DNA of 64,000 bases from positions 41,266,880 through 41,330,879 of the forward strand of contig CM060080.1 in NCBI GenBank assembly GCA_030533445.1, in the 5' to 3' direction. How positions within the stretch are numbered: position 1 is the stretch's first letter; every line of letters starts with the position of its first letter. Both the position numbers and the translations under genes were made by a program. The notes beneath the pieces were generated by a model that saw nothing but the letters and a program-made list of their open reading frames with translations, searched no databases and was not told the origin of the DNA. This DNA is from Cyprinodon diabolis (lineage: Eukaryota > Chordata > Actinopteri > Cyprinodontiformes > Cyprinodontidae). This document shows positions 31,736 to 43,634 of the stretch, piece by piece.

Positions 31736-32010
31736 ATGTGTGGCCAAGTGTTTTATTACCCTGTGGGGAAATTTTTCCATAAAGAATTTACATTTTGGCC
31801 ACTTATAGGTACTTGTGGGGACAAACAAGTGGTGCCCATAACACCAGTTCTGTCGTTGGGGTGGGGGGTAGGTTTACCTAAGATGGGAATTAAGTTCAAG
31901 TTAAACTTAGTGTTAGGTAATAGTTAGGGTTAGGTCATAGAAATATAATTAGAAGTCAATGAGAAAGTCCCCACAATGACAGTTCAGCGAGTGTGTGTGT
32001 GTGGAGGGAC
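31736..32010 (+). repeat. dispersed fish repeat (GTGGGGAC / AAGTCAATGAG type)
   Basis: Includes ACTTGTGGGGACAAACAAGT, TAGTTAGGGTTAGGTCATAG and AAGTCAATGAGAAAGTCCCC followed by GTGTGTGTGTG. I recognise the arrangement as a common dispersed repeat in teleost genomes; class unknown. Confidence 0.4.
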
Positions 32011-33700
32011 GTGTCCCTCTGGTATGAATAGATTAGCAAAATGTAAGGTAAATACATAAAAGCAGAATAGAAGTAAAACATCAACAGGGCGTCTTTCGCC
32101 ATATAGTGTTTAATTGTACAGAAAGGTAAACCACTGCAACATTCACTGTAAAGATTGGTTACTTTGCTGCACTCAAACACTTAACGATTCTTCATTTATG
32201 ACCTAATATTCCTACTCATTCATTATCTCAACTCTACTCTGTTCAATACTTAATTTGCCGGAGTTTTCTGCACATTTTTAGGGAATTGACACGCTTAACC
32301 TGATATGGGGAAAAAACCTCAAAAGAATAATTAAGTTTGATTGTACAGACAAGTTAAGATAAAAGAGTTAGCATTAGCAATAGTCCAGAGGACATGCAGC
32401 ATATAAAGAGGGTTAGGCGGCTGCATAAACCTGTCTGGGGAGACTTGTTGCTGAAGCCTTAGGAAAATGGACTCAAACAATCTAAAATAAGAAGGATAAG
32501 AATAATAAAAGGGAATAAACTGGTAGAGGTAGTAAAAAAAAGAAGTGACTGGCTGAGAGTGAAGGAGAGAGATGTCAAAAGGGTAATTGAGCTGGACAGG
32601 AATGAGACAAATAGACCCAGTTTACACAATAGGTTGTAATAAGGATGCAGTAAGAACCTGCAGTCATGTTAATTTAAATACCATGCTTTTCTATTGCACA
32701 ATGAACAGATATATTCAAATGAAAAAAATATTCATACTCATTTAAAATGTTCTTGTTGGAATTTTATGTTAAACCAACTTATTGTACATTATCGTAGGAA
32801 AAGGGTATTTTCATGATCCTTAGGTGATTGAGTTTATATTTATGTCTCTATCGTTGTTGTTTCTATCCTCTTAATGTTGCCGTTTCAGTCAATACTGTTG
32901 TTGGATTGAACAGTGCTCTGTTAGATAATAAAAGCAGCTTTAGCCTGGAGTCTGAGGCTTTCACAGCACAACCTTATTTAAGATAAAGAAAAATACTCAA
33001 AGTTGGACTATTAACCAATTATGTGACTTGTGAAGGGAAGAGTTACACTTTTATTCAGAGGTAACGGATTAAAGTGCAGGTTAACAAATGCATGCCCCAA
33101 TTTTTATATTTAATTTGTAAAAAAGAGGAAAACACAAACCATCTCCCGCATTACAGTTATCAACTTCTTTGAATTGGTTTATGAATTACAATTATTTTAA
33201 AGTTTGTAATTATATGTCGACAAATCTAAAAAAAAGTGCTATGAATAATTTAAATAAGGAACTTGAAAAAAGTAATAAAATGGAAAAAAGGTGCACTAAA
33301 TGAAGATCAAAACAAAGTGGAAAATTGTTTATCTTTGACTGTGTACATTGAATAAAAAAACCATGAAAATACAACTTTAGGTTCCTTAAAACCTATCATC
33401 ATAATTTGGCTTCTTCAGCTGATGCTTGTAATATCCCAATCCTTTGCAGTGACATTCAGCTGTCTATTTTAATAAATAACGTAGATTCATCTTATGAGCT
33501 TCGGCGCTTTAACAAAGCACATTTGAGACAACTTTCTTGTAGGAGTCAAGTAGCACGTGAAGAATTGCTATAATTTATGCTGAACTAAAACTTTAACATA
33601 ACATTTTGACGAGGACTCCTCTTGCCATTATTTGTTTATTTAACTTCCTGAATAAGACACAGTCTGTGTTCAGGTTTAACAAAGGGTCATCATTTCTCTC
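32011..33700. other. intergenic, nothing recognised
   Basis: AT-rich sequence with no frame longer than about 70 codons, no recognisable protein fragment and no transposon ends. Confidence 0.5.
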
Positions 33701-33709
33701 TCTTTTTAG

Positions 33710-33950
33710 TTCAGGATGGTGGACAATGAAAGCCTGATTGGTGAGACGGAAATACAGATACTGGGTGAGTCATCTACAGGCAAGGGTCAGTTGTTCCTAG
33801 ATGAATGGTAGCGTGTTTGATGCCTCCACATCCCTTTTCCTCTCTCCATCTCTGTCTTTTTCTTTGTTTCTGTGCTTTTCTCTGCTTCTGACTCGAATCG
33901 AGGCAGGGGTCTGTGAGAAAATGCCGTCCCCAGCAGGAAAAAACTTCAAA
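33710..33950 (+). other. two candidate small exons of unknown gene
   Basis: A pyrimidine tract plus AG precedes 33710. The segment contains ATG at 33716, encodes MVDNESLIGETEIQIL and ends at 33764 before GTGAGT, a strong donor. A second segment from 33907 after GAGGCAG continues in frame with GVCEKMPSPAGKNFK and stops at a weak GTATGG donor (33950). I do not recognise the peptide. It could be the first coding exon of the next gene to the right, or a chance splice-like arrangement. Confidence 0.2.
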
Positions 33951-34389
33951 GTATGGCTACGTACGCCCACATGCACTCTGAAAACTGAAAAACACACCAC
34001 TCCTCCCGCTGTTCCTCTTCTTATCACTCCTTCGTCCAGCCTCCTCATCCTCATCCTCCATCTGAGATGATGATCTGTCAGTTTCGCTGGCTGAGAGAGA
34101 CGGATCAGACACTGCGATATGTAAAGTGTTCATGCTGTCATATTTTCAAGGAGCGCAGTTTCAGCTCCAGAAATAAAAAAAATGTGTTTTAGGCTCTGAA
34201 GGTCGAAATCGAGGGAGTGAATTCTTGGCGGCTCGTCGACATGCAAGTGTGAAACATTTGGTGAAGTTAGAGAGGAAACTGAGATAATTTGGATGATGCT
34301 GACATCAGCCAAATATAGCACTTCATATGTTATGCATCAGTTATCAATCCAAATATGACTCAGCGTTTCTTCCAATAAATGATCACACA

Positions 34390-34868
34390 GGTGGAGATAA
34401 CCAACGACTATTCAGACTCTGAAATGAGCCATGACCAGATCTGGGCAGACAAAGGAAGGCAGGATAATCCAGAGGATGAAGCCTGAGCTGGTGTCGAGGA
34501 CATGCTGAAAATACAGAACCAGGAGATCAGAAGTCCAAAGAGGCTCAAAGGGGAAATCCACGTCGGTGTCAGAAAGACGTTCCAAGTTCAGTAAACAGAC
34601 AGAATCCAGCAGTAGTCCAAAGACAGGCAAACAGATCAGATGAGACCAGACAGGCTCAGTGGTTGAGATGCAGAGCAGGTCAGGATTAGGTAATCAAAAA
34701 CACTAAGGTAAAGCTGAAACACTCACCTCTGGCTTGAGAATAATCTGACACTGATGACTGGTTAGAGGGCAGGCAGGTGGATCAGATGAACTGTAATGAG
34801 AAAATGGGCGTAGCTAAGCAGGAGAATAAAATGAGTTATCCAGCCATTCATCAGTGCCAAGATCATGA
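34390..34868 (-). mobile_element. truncated LTR fragment, family D
   Basis: Shares CAGGTGGATC, CCAGCCAT...CATCAGTGCCA and the GTCCAAAGACAGGC-like segment with the block at 6229-6861, in the same orientation. Ends are not intact. Confidence 0.4.
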
Positions 34869-34959
34869 CCGTTTTTGTCTAAAGCAAAAATTGGCTTTAT
34901 TTTTTTGATCTGGTCTGGTTGTCTTGTTTTTATTCAAATTGTACATTTGCAAGTAGACT

Positions 34960-36262
34960 ATGCTTACATTCACACTGCAGCCTGAAGTGACCCAAATCAG
35001 TTTTGTTGGCTGATAAGCGACCTGGATCTGATCTTTTCATGGCAGTCTGAACAACACAGATCTGATTTTTTCCAATGCGACCCAGGCCACTTAGATATGT
35101 GGTCCTGAATCCAATACGAATCTGATCTTTCAAATGCGACCTGTGTCTGAACGGATTCATCCGACCTAAACGCCATAGGTAATCGACTGTTAGTAATCCA
35201 GTTTGTTTGGGTTGTTTGTGTGTTTCTTCTCTCTCCACCACCAGGTGGTGCCCTGTCCTCTTTGGGCTTGCCTCCAAACCTGCGGCTCGTTGGTTCATTA
35301 TTGGAGTATTTGAGCAGTGGGCTGTCACTACCTCGATGCCAGAGTGTTTGCCAGTTTTTGGTACTCTAGCCAAGCTGAGATTAGCAGAGTCTAACCTGAG
35401 CTTTCTTTCTCTGAGTCTTATGTTGTTTTCTTTGCTCTTCGGCCGGAAGCCTTCCTGTGTAACTGGATACCTGGACCTTCTCCCCCTGGAAGGATTTACT
35501 GAGTTCACACTGAGCAGGGGAAAACCTCCACATGATCCGTAGGGTAAGGGTTAGAAATCCAAGTGACAGTCCGCTCCATTACTCCTCCGGGTCCAACATA
35601 TGACTACCTGTCAGCTCTCCAACGAGTTACCTCTACTCTGGATAATCCCACACAGACTGGATTCAAGGATTGACAAGAGCCCCCTCAAACGTGAGTCCCT
35701 CTCCAGCATAATTCAAGCCACAGTCTCATTTCCCACAGTCCCTGAACTGATCATTGTAATCTCCACTTCAGACTTTCCAGTTTCAGTTCACCAGTTCACT
35801 GAGTTCCAGTTCCAACCTCTGTTCACGTTACATCAAATAAACCTGTTAAACTTTTCCTCGTGTTCTCTGAGTGGTTTCTCTGCATGTGGGTCAGAATCCT
35901 TAAACCGATCATGACACCGACATAGGTCACTATTCTGCTTCTTGCTACACAGAAGCAGCAAGAAAAACAACAACCATGGCAGATGATAATGCGGAGAGCA
36001 GTTTTTTTTAACCATGTCAAAAGATTGAGGTTTTAAAGTTTTGAAAGATTGCTAGATGCGCTCCGGCACTAAACACAGAGCATGCTGGCTTTTGATGTCA
36101 TTGCGTCCTCTTCTGCGCATGCAGGACACCTAAGCTGTATGACTACAGTTTACACAGAAAATCAGGTACAAGTCGCAGATATTTGGAAATGTGAATGGCA
36201 ATGCAAATAAATCAGATTTCACAAAAAAAATCGGAATTGAGGCGTGCAGTGTGAACGTAGCC
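34960..36262 (+). mobile_element. hAT-like MITE interrupted by a solo LTR
   Basis: The left end (TTCACACTGCAGCCTGAA near 34968) and the reverse complement of the right end (GGCTACGTTCACACTGCA near 36262) are inverted copies, with further GATCTGATTTTTT-type repeats inside. The solo LTR at 35188-35916 splits it into two parts. A TSD for the outer element could not be fixed. Confidence 0.5.
35188..35916 (+). mobile_element. solo LTR, gypsy-type family B, copy 1
   Basis: Begins TGTTAGTAATCC and ends CCGATCATGACA, 729 bp. Flanking pentamers are TCGAC (35183-35187) and CCGAC (35917-35921), one mismatch. An AATAAA lies near 35836 (ATCAAATAAACC). It is homologous along its length to 40731-41436. The 3' terminus resembles family A, so the families are related. 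Confidence 0.75.
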
Positions 36263-36688
36263 TATAACTCATAACAAAGCCCTGCACGTGTAGGTGGTTG
36301 TTGCCATTGGTGAGAAATGACTACCCAGGGCAGAACATAGACCCAGAAACTGAGGGAAATTGCTGTCCTGCATGCAACACCTCTGTTTTAGTCCTTGGTT
36401 CTGCTCCTGATGCACAGACTGCCATTTATCTTTCTCTGATTATGCCCTTCATAGTTTATTAGTCTTCCCCTGGTTCACCCTGATATAGGAATGAGGTTGC
36501 ATTTGGTGAAAAAAAACATGTGTGGCTAAAGATAAAGAGCAGCAGATTTGCTGGAACCAAGCCAATCCAACTTTATTCATAGGTACATTAAAAAAAATAA
36601 AAAAAACTGATCAGTCCTAAAAAGACATAATCTGCAAGCAACATACAATGTGAACTGCTAGTAAATCCCAAAGCCTTGTAGTTTACTG

Positions 36689-37110
36689 TTGCTATCCATC
36701 CATCCATCCATCCATCCATCCATCCATCCATCCATCCATCCATCCATCCATTTACTGTCACGCTTATTCCAAGTGTGTGTGTGGGGGGTCCTATCTTCAG
36801 CTGTCTGGGTGAGAGGAGCGGTGCACCCTGGACAGGTCTGCAGTCCATTGCAGGGCAACATAGAGACAAACAGGACAAACAACCATTCACACACACACTC
36901 ACACCTAAGGAGAATTTAGATAACCAAACAGTTATGTTTTTAGACTGTGGGAGGAAGCAGGAGTACCCAAAGAGAACTCACGCATGCTCATGGAGAACAT
37001 GTGAACTCCATGCAGAAAGACCTCGGGCCTGGGAATCGAACCTGGAACCTTCTTCACCTTCTTCATTCACCTCTGGCAGCGGTCCTACCCACTGTTTCAC
37101 TACGCAGCCG
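36689..37110 (+). repeat. dispersed retroposon 3' segment with (ATCC)n tract, copy 1
   Basis: An (ATCC)n tract (about 36692-36750) is followed by GTGCACCCTGGACAGGTC, CAGGGCAACATAGAGACAAA and AATCGAACCTGGAACCTTCT, phrases found in a very common fish retroposon. Parallel copies lie at 45015-45395 and 48810-48925. The autonomous parent cannot be assigned here. Confidence 0.6.
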
Positions 37111-37264
37111 CTATCAGACATTAACATCCAAATTAGGTCAAGGTCAATTCAATCTGGACTCTTATCAGCTTCATCTGAACCACCTGCAATGTCTCTTGTT
37201 CAGCTCTAGGGGCCGGGGCCGGGGCACAAGCGTCAAAGAACTTATATTGTTCGTCTTCACCTGC

Positions 37265-37375
37265 TATGCAGATGACCACTCAAACTGAGCCTGGTTCTGC
37301 TGGAGGTTTCTTCCTGTTAAAAGGGAGTTTTCCTCTCCACTGTCGCTACATATATATATATATATATATATATAT
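37265..37375 (+). repeat. LINE 3' UTR fragment followed by (TA)n
   Basis: The segment from CTGAGCCTGGTTCTGCTGGA to CCACTGTCGCTACA matches almost exactly the 3' UTR of the LINE at 57195-60435 (at 60195-60258), then gives way to a (TA)n tract at 37347-37375. Confidence 0.65.
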
Positions 37376-39807
37376 AAAGACTCGCCGCCCTGGCCACCCG
37401 CCTAAAGAGATACAAGGGAGAAGCAGAAGCCAGGAGAATAAACCAGGTGTTCTCCACCAACCCATCCAAAGTGTACTCACAGTGGCAGGGTTATTCAAGA
37501 TCAGATCCACCCATGGCTGAGACTGAACAGTACTGGAGAAACATATGGGAGAAGGAGGCATCCCACAACACCAATGCTCAGTGGCTAAAAGATCTAAGAA
37601 CAGATCACAGCAATCTCCCAGAACAAGAACCAGTAACGATTACAATGGCAGATGTCCAAGAAAGAGCGACAGGTATGAAGAGCTGGACAGCACCAGGCCC
37701 TGACATGATCCACACCTACTGGCTGAAAAAACTAACCGCACTTCATGCACGCCTCGCAGCACAAATGAACCAACTGCTGATGGATGGGACCCACCCAGAA
37801 TGGTTAACCCAAGGACGGACAATCCCGATCATGAAGGATCCCCAGAAGGGAACAACCCCATCCAACTACCGGCCAATAACTTGCCTATGTACAACATGGA
37901 AGCTCCTGTCAGGCATCATCGCGGCTAAGATGAATAGGCACATGGCTCAATACATGCACCCTTCCCAGAAGGGAATAGGCAGTAACACCAGAGGAGCCAA
38001 GCACCAGCTACTAGTGGATAGAGCAGTCACTTGAGACTGTAAGATCAAGCAGACAAATCTGTGCACTGCCTGGATTGACTATAAGAAAGCCTATGACTCA
38101 ATGCCACATACACGGATACTGGAATGCTTGGAAATGTACAAGATCAACAAGACTCTAATAGCCTTCATCAAGAACTCAATGAAGCTGTGTAAAACAAGTC
38201 TGGAAGCCAATGCAAAGCCAATAGCACAAGTCACCATCAAGTGCGGCATATACCAGGGTGATGCACTATCCCCGCTGCTGTTCTGCATAGGCCTGAACCC
38301 CCTCAGCCAGATCATCACAAAGACTGGCTACGGATACCAATTCCGAGGCGGAACAATCATCAGTCACCGCCTCTACATGGATGACATCAAGCTGTATGCC
38401 AGGAGTGAGCGAGACATCGACTCACTGATCTACACTACCAGGATCTACAGCAACGACATTGGGATGTCATTCGGACTGGACAAGTGCGGTCGCATGGTCT
38501 CAAAGAGAGGGAAGATGATCAGAACCGAGGGGGTTGAACTACCAGAAGGCCACATTACAGATGTGCAGGACAGCTACAAATACCTTGGGGTGCCACAGGC
38601 TAACGGAAACCACGAGGAGATGGCAAGAAAGACTGCCACAGCTAAATACCTACAAAGAGTAAGGCAGGTCCTGAAAAGTCAGCTGAATGGGAAAAACAAG
38701 ATCCAAGCCATAAACACATATGCCCTACCAGTCATCAGATACCCCGCTGGTATAAAAAACTGGCCAAAGGAGGAGATAGAGGCTACTGACATCAAGACGA
38801 GAAAGCTCCTCACAATGCATGGAGGGTTCCACCCCAAATCCAGCACTCTGAGACTGTATACCAAGCGTAGCGAGGGAGGCCGAGGGCTAATGAGTGTCAA
38901 GACCACTGTCCAGGATGAAACAACTAAGATCCAGGAGTACATCAGAAAGATGGCCCCCAAAGACAAATGGCTTGGTGAATACCTCAGGCAGGAGAAAACC
39001 GAAAGTGAAGACAGGAAAGAGGAAGGAGAACCATCATGGAGGGACAAGCCGCTGCACAGCGTATACCACAGACAAATAGAAGAAGTGGCTGATATAAAAA
39101 AATCCTACCAGTGGCTGGAAAAGGCTGGACTGAAGGACAGCACAGAGGCACTAATCATAGCAGCACAAGAACAGGCACTCAGTACAAGATCAATAGAGGC
39201 CAGGGTCTACCACACCAGGCAGGACCCCCGATGCAGACTGTGCAAAGATGCCTCTGAAACAATACAGCACATAACAGCAGGGTGTAAAATGCAGGCAGGA
39301 AGTGCATACATGGAACGCCACAACCAGGTAGCTGTCATAGTGTACAGGAACATCTGCCATGAGTATGGGCTGGAAGTCCCAAGGTCAAAATGGAAGACAC
39401 CTCCTAAGGTACTTGAGAATGACCGAGCTAAGATCCTATGGGACTTCAAGATCCAGACTGACAAACAGGTGATGGCTAACCAACCAGACATCGTGTTGAT
39501 CGACAAACAGCAGAAGAAGGCAGTAGTGATAGATGTGGCAATCCCAAGCGACAGCAACATCAAGAAGAAAGAACACGAGAAGCTTGAGAAATACCAAGGG
39601 CTGAGGGAGGAGCTAGAAAAGATGTGGAAAGTAAGAGCAGCAGTGGTGCCAGTGGTAATTGGAGCACTGGGGGCTGTGACCCCCAAACTGGGAGAGTGGC
39701 TACAGCAGATTCCAGGTAAAACATCAGAGGTCTCTGTCCAGAAGAGCGCAGTCCTAGGAACAGCTAAGATACTGCGCAGAACCCTCAAACTCCCAGGCCT
39801 CTGGTAG
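37376..39807 (+). pseudogene. R4/Dong-Rex6-like reverse transcriptase/endonuclease ORF with one stop
   Basis: The frames 37447-38034 and 38101-39807 are the same frame, with an offset of 654 bases divisible by three. The only interruption is one TGA, probably from TGG. Everything downstream, including the YMDD active site, zinc finger and endonuclease residues, remains open. Confidence 0.75.
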
Positions 39808-39830
39808 AGGACCCGAGCTTGAGGATGACA
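37376..39830 (+). mobile_element. LINE with restriction-enzyme-like endonuclease (R4/Dong-Rex6-like), 5' truncated
   Basis: One reading frame extends from about 37380 to the stop at 39805-39807, interrupted only by a TGA at 38032-38034 where AVT and DCKIKQ adjoin. This is about 800 codons. The reverse transcriptase has NYRPITCL, GDALSPLLFC and the YMDD active site near 38372. It is followed by a CX2CX8HX4C finger near 39230 (RCRLCKDASETIQHITAGC) and an endonuclease with QPDIVLID...VVIDVAIP, the PD-D/E-type core of R2/R4-clade elements. The 5' end is lost at a (TA)n tract. With one nonsense codon in so long a frame, the insertion is probably young. The clade name is from memory. Confidence 0.8.
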
Positions 39831-39897
39831 CATACCACCCCACGAGGGGTTTTTTATATATATTTACAAATGTAAATATACATATAGTTCCCATAAT

Positions 39898-42765
39898 ATG
39901 CAGCTTAATACGATACAAACCAGACATCTAACCTGCATCTATGATCGCCAACGCCTGCTGGAGCTACGGTCACAAAATGTTTTAAATCCAGACATTTTTG
40001 ACCATTTAAAAAGCTGCAGAGTGCTACAGACGGATGTCAACACAACAGCGGAACATAACTGCCAGAGGAAGAGATGCGCCAGACGGAGAAAGCGAGAATG
40101 CAGAGGGGGACTAACTGTGAAGCTAGAGAAAATTCCTCACAGACCTCTGCTTCCATCAATCCTGCTTTCCAACGCCCGCTCATTGGATAATAAAATGGAT
40201 AATCTCCGACCGGAACTCTCATCAAAGAAGATCAGTAACTGCTGCACCATCATTCTGACGGAGTCATGGCTGCATCCAGCAATTCCGGACAATGCTATTA
40301 GTGTGGAGAGGCTAACAATATACCTCACCAATAGAAACAAAGAACTAAGCGGTAAGACTCAGAGTGGTGGGCTCTGTGTTTACATCAACAACAGGTGGTG
40401 TAAAAATGCTGGATCGGTCGCCAGCTTCTGCTCTCCTGACATTTAAGTGCCCCCCAAGGCTAACACTAAAGCAGCCATGAAGACTCTATATATCTGAGCT
40501 CCACACAGGGTGTTTTCATCATTGCTGGGGATTTTAACCAGGCTAACTTAAAGGCTGTTCTCCCTCAGTTTTAACAACATGTGGACTCGGGGTGAAAACA
40601 TTTTAGACCTGGTTTACTCTAACATCAAAGAGGCATTCAGAGCAGCCCCCTGAACCCACCTCGGTTCATCAGATCACCTATCTATCATGCTTATCCCTGC
40701 ATATAAGCCCCAGCTCATCAGGCCTAAACCTGTTAGGAATCCAGTTTGTGTGGGTTGTTTCTGTGTTTTCTTTTTCCACCCCTGTCCTTGTTTGGGTCTC
40801 CTCGCACACCTGCAGCTCGTTGGGTCACACCAGAGGAGTATTTGAGCAGCGGGCTGTCACTATCTCAATGCCAGTGTGTTTGCCAGTATTGGGAACTCCA
40901 AACTGCCAAACTGAGATTAGCTGAGTCTAACCTTTAGTCTTGTCTTTCTGAGTCTAAGCTTGCTTTGTCTTTGTTCTACGGCAGGAAGCCTTCCTGATCC
41001 ACTGGATAAGCCTGGACCTTCTACCCCTGTTCAAGTAGTCAAGTAGTCTCCAGGAAAACCCGGAGACAGTCCGCTCCATTGCTCCTCTGGACCCAACGTT
41101 AGTCTGCCTGCCCACCCTCCAACGAGTTCTTTCATCTCTGGATAAGACCCCACAAACTGGATCCAAAAATTAACCACGAGTTCCCCAAACATGAGTGCCT
41201 CACCTGCAAATTACAAGACTCAGTCATTTTCACTACGGTCCCTGAAATGATCATTGTGATCTCTTCTTCAAAGTCTCCAGTTCCGGTTCACTAGTCCGCT
41301 GAGGTCTAACAGTGTTACCCAGCTGTATATCTCTCAGTCTGTGTTTTTGTAAACCACAATAAACCTGTTAACTTTTTTCCTTGACTTCTGATTGTGTTTC
41401 TGCATGTGGGTCAGATCCTTAAAGCCCATCATGACAAAACTAATAGTTAAAGTTTCGAGTCTGGTCTGAGGGTGCCGTGGAAACACTCCAAGACTGTTTT
41501 TAATGCTCTGACTGGAACATCTTCAAGGTTGCAACAACATATCCCAACTTGTTAAATATTGATGAGTATACCTTGACTGTGTCAGCCTACATCAACAAAT
41601 GCATTGAGGATGTTGGCATCAAAAAGAACACCACCACCCGGGCCAACCAACCATCCTGGATAAATGGAGAGGTTCAGAAATTGCCGAAAGCACCGAACTC
41701 AGCTTTCAAGTCTGGTGATAAAGAGGCTCTGAGAACAGCGCGTGCCAGCTTAAACCATTCCATTAGATCAGCGAAGCAGAACCACAACCAGAGGATCCAG
41801 GATCTTTTCCACAATGACAGCAACACCAGGAGGATGTGGAAAGGCATTCGGATGATCACAGACTACAACACACCCTCCCTGCCCCGGTAGATGCAGCAAA
41901 CAATGACTTCTTAAATGAACTGAACAACTTCTTTGTAAGGTTTGAGGCACTAAACGGCCTCCTGCTGTAATAGCTGTTCCGCCCCGGGGGGAGGAGGCAC
42001 TAAACCTGGACGTAGCTGAAGTGAGGAAAACTCTCAGGAGAATCCAAGGAAGGCCCCGGGGCCTAATAACATACCTGGGCGGGTGTATAAGGAGTGTGCA
42101 GATCAGCTGGCTGGTGTCCTCACAGACATCTTTAACACCTGGCTGGACCAATCCATAGTGCCAGCATGCTTCCAGTCTGCCTCTATTATTCCAGTCCCGA
42201 AGAAGCCTCAGGACACCTCACTCAATGATTACCGGCCTGTCGCTCTCACTCCCATCATGATGAAGTGCTTCCAAAGGCTGGTTAAAGAACACATCGTCTC
42301 CAGTGTGCCGCCAACATTCGAGCCGTTCCAGTTCGCCTACCGACGGAACCGCTCCACTGAGGACGCCGTCTCTGCTGCTCTCCACCTGAGCCTGGCACAC
42401 CTGGAGGAGAAGAACACCCACGATGGATGCTGTTCCTGGACTTCAGTTCAGCTTTCAACACCATCATCCCACAGCATCTGATGGGCAAAGTGGAACAGCT
42501 GGGCTTCAATACACCCCTCTGCTATTGGCTGCTAGACTTCCTCACCAACAGACCTCAGTCAGTCTGGGTCGGACAGAAGACCTCTGATGTCATCAGTCTA
42601 AGCACAGGCTCCCCTCAGGGCTGCGTCCTGAGCCCCCTGCTGTTCAGCCTGATGACACATGACTGCATCCCCAGGTTCACCACCAATCACATGGTGAAGT
42701 TTGCAGACGACACCACGGTGGTGGGCCTCATCAGAGACGACAACGACCTGGGCCGCCTCCAGAGC
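39898..42765 (+). mobile_element. L2/CR1-type LINE, broken and split by a solo LTR
   Basis: Fragments in order: an APE-type endonuclease (39898-40443, with LLSNARSLDNKMDNL, ILTESWLHP and GGLCVYIN), then frameshifted remains up to SSDHLSIML at 40670-40694. The solo LTR 40731-41436 follows, then a linker (41437-41890), and the reverse transcriptase from 42083 ([26 protein letters not shown]) to 42427-42740 ([33 protein letters not shown]). The copy stops just after the FADD active site, where gypsy sequence begins at about 42765. Several frameshifts and stops make it inactive. Confidence 0.82.
40731..41436 (+). mobile_element. solo LTR, gypsy-type family B, copy 2 (inside the LINE)
   Basis: Begins TGTTAGGAATCC and ends CATCATGACA, 706 bp. 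The flanking pentamers AAACC (40726-40730) and AAACT (41437-41441) differ by one base. Removing it brings the two LINE parts back into register, so it entered after the LINE. Confidence 0.78.
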
Positions 42766-43078
42766 GTCCGCCACGCCTCCGGCCCCGCGGCTGGCCTCCA
42801 GAGACTCTTCCTGGCCTCCGGCCCCGCAGCTGGCCTCCAGAGACTTCTCCTCGCCTCCGGCCCTACGGCCGGCCTCCAGAGACTCTCCCTTGTCCACCTC
42901 CAGAGACCTTTTGTTGCCCTCGCCCACCCTGGGTGGGTCGTTTTTTGTTGTCGACTCTGTTTTTGTGTTTTCTTGCCCTCCTTGCCTGGTTCCCCCTCCG
43001 CCCACCCTGGGTGGGTTGTTTTTGTTTTTCTTGGACTTTTCTGGGGGCATCTGGAATCCGCCCTTGAGGGGGGGGTAC
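42766..43078 (+). mobile_element. gypsy-type internal 3' fragment with polypurine tract
   Basis: Starts with four 36-38-bp GC-rich units (GCCTCCGGCCCCGCGGCTGG), then CCACCCTGGGTGGG repeated, and CTGGAATCCGCCCTTGAGGG with a G8 run, the polypurine tract just before the LTR. The same phrases occur, reversed, at 18861-19300 next to the 3' LTR of the pol-less gypsy element, showing common origin. No pol sequence remains. Confidence 0.7.
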
Positions 43079-43634
43079 TGTTAGGTTTCTGTTTCTGTTA
43101 TGTTTTTCTTTTGCTCCTTGATTTCTAGTGTTTAGTTTTCTTTTCACCATGTTTCTTTATCCTAGTTATTTGATTATTATTTTGTTGTTTATTTTCTTAT
43201 TAGTTCCTGTCTTCCAGGTTTTCCATTTGTTGTCCTCTGCTGTCCTCTTGTGTCCTCTTTCTCTTGCTCTGTTTTCTGTTCAGCCCTCACCTGTTTTCAA
43301 TTCCCTCATTAGCCCTCTCCCTGTCTCTGTCCCCTTTAAAAGCCCTCCCTCTTCAGTTCCTGTTTGCTGGATCCTCGTCTAACCTCTCGTCTAACCTCTG
43401 GTCAATTGTCTGTCTGCCTTCCTCGTCTCTTCCTGGTTCCTAGACTTTGGTTTTCCCCTGATGTCTCCTTGTTTCTGGTTCGTGAGTTATTTTTTTGTTG
43501 GATGTTTTGATTCCTGCCTCAGTGCCTGTGAACCTCCTGCCTCAGTGCCTGTGAACCTAATTAAACCACTTAAATTCACCTCTGCCAACTCGTCTCTGCA
43601 TTCGGGTCCTCCAAACCAACACCGCTTTCTGACA
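43079..43634 (+). mobile_element. LTR, gypsy-type family C, copy 1
   Basis: Begins TGTTAGGTTTCTG right after the polypurine tract and ends GCTTTCTGACA, 556 bp. A second copy begins at 63569. It is the 3' LTR of an element whose 5' part has been lost. Confidence 0.7.

Noticed and set aside
39207..39833. 208-codon antisense ORF over the R4-like LINE
   Set aside because: Shadow of the sense endonuclease domain, which has recognisable catalytic motifs.
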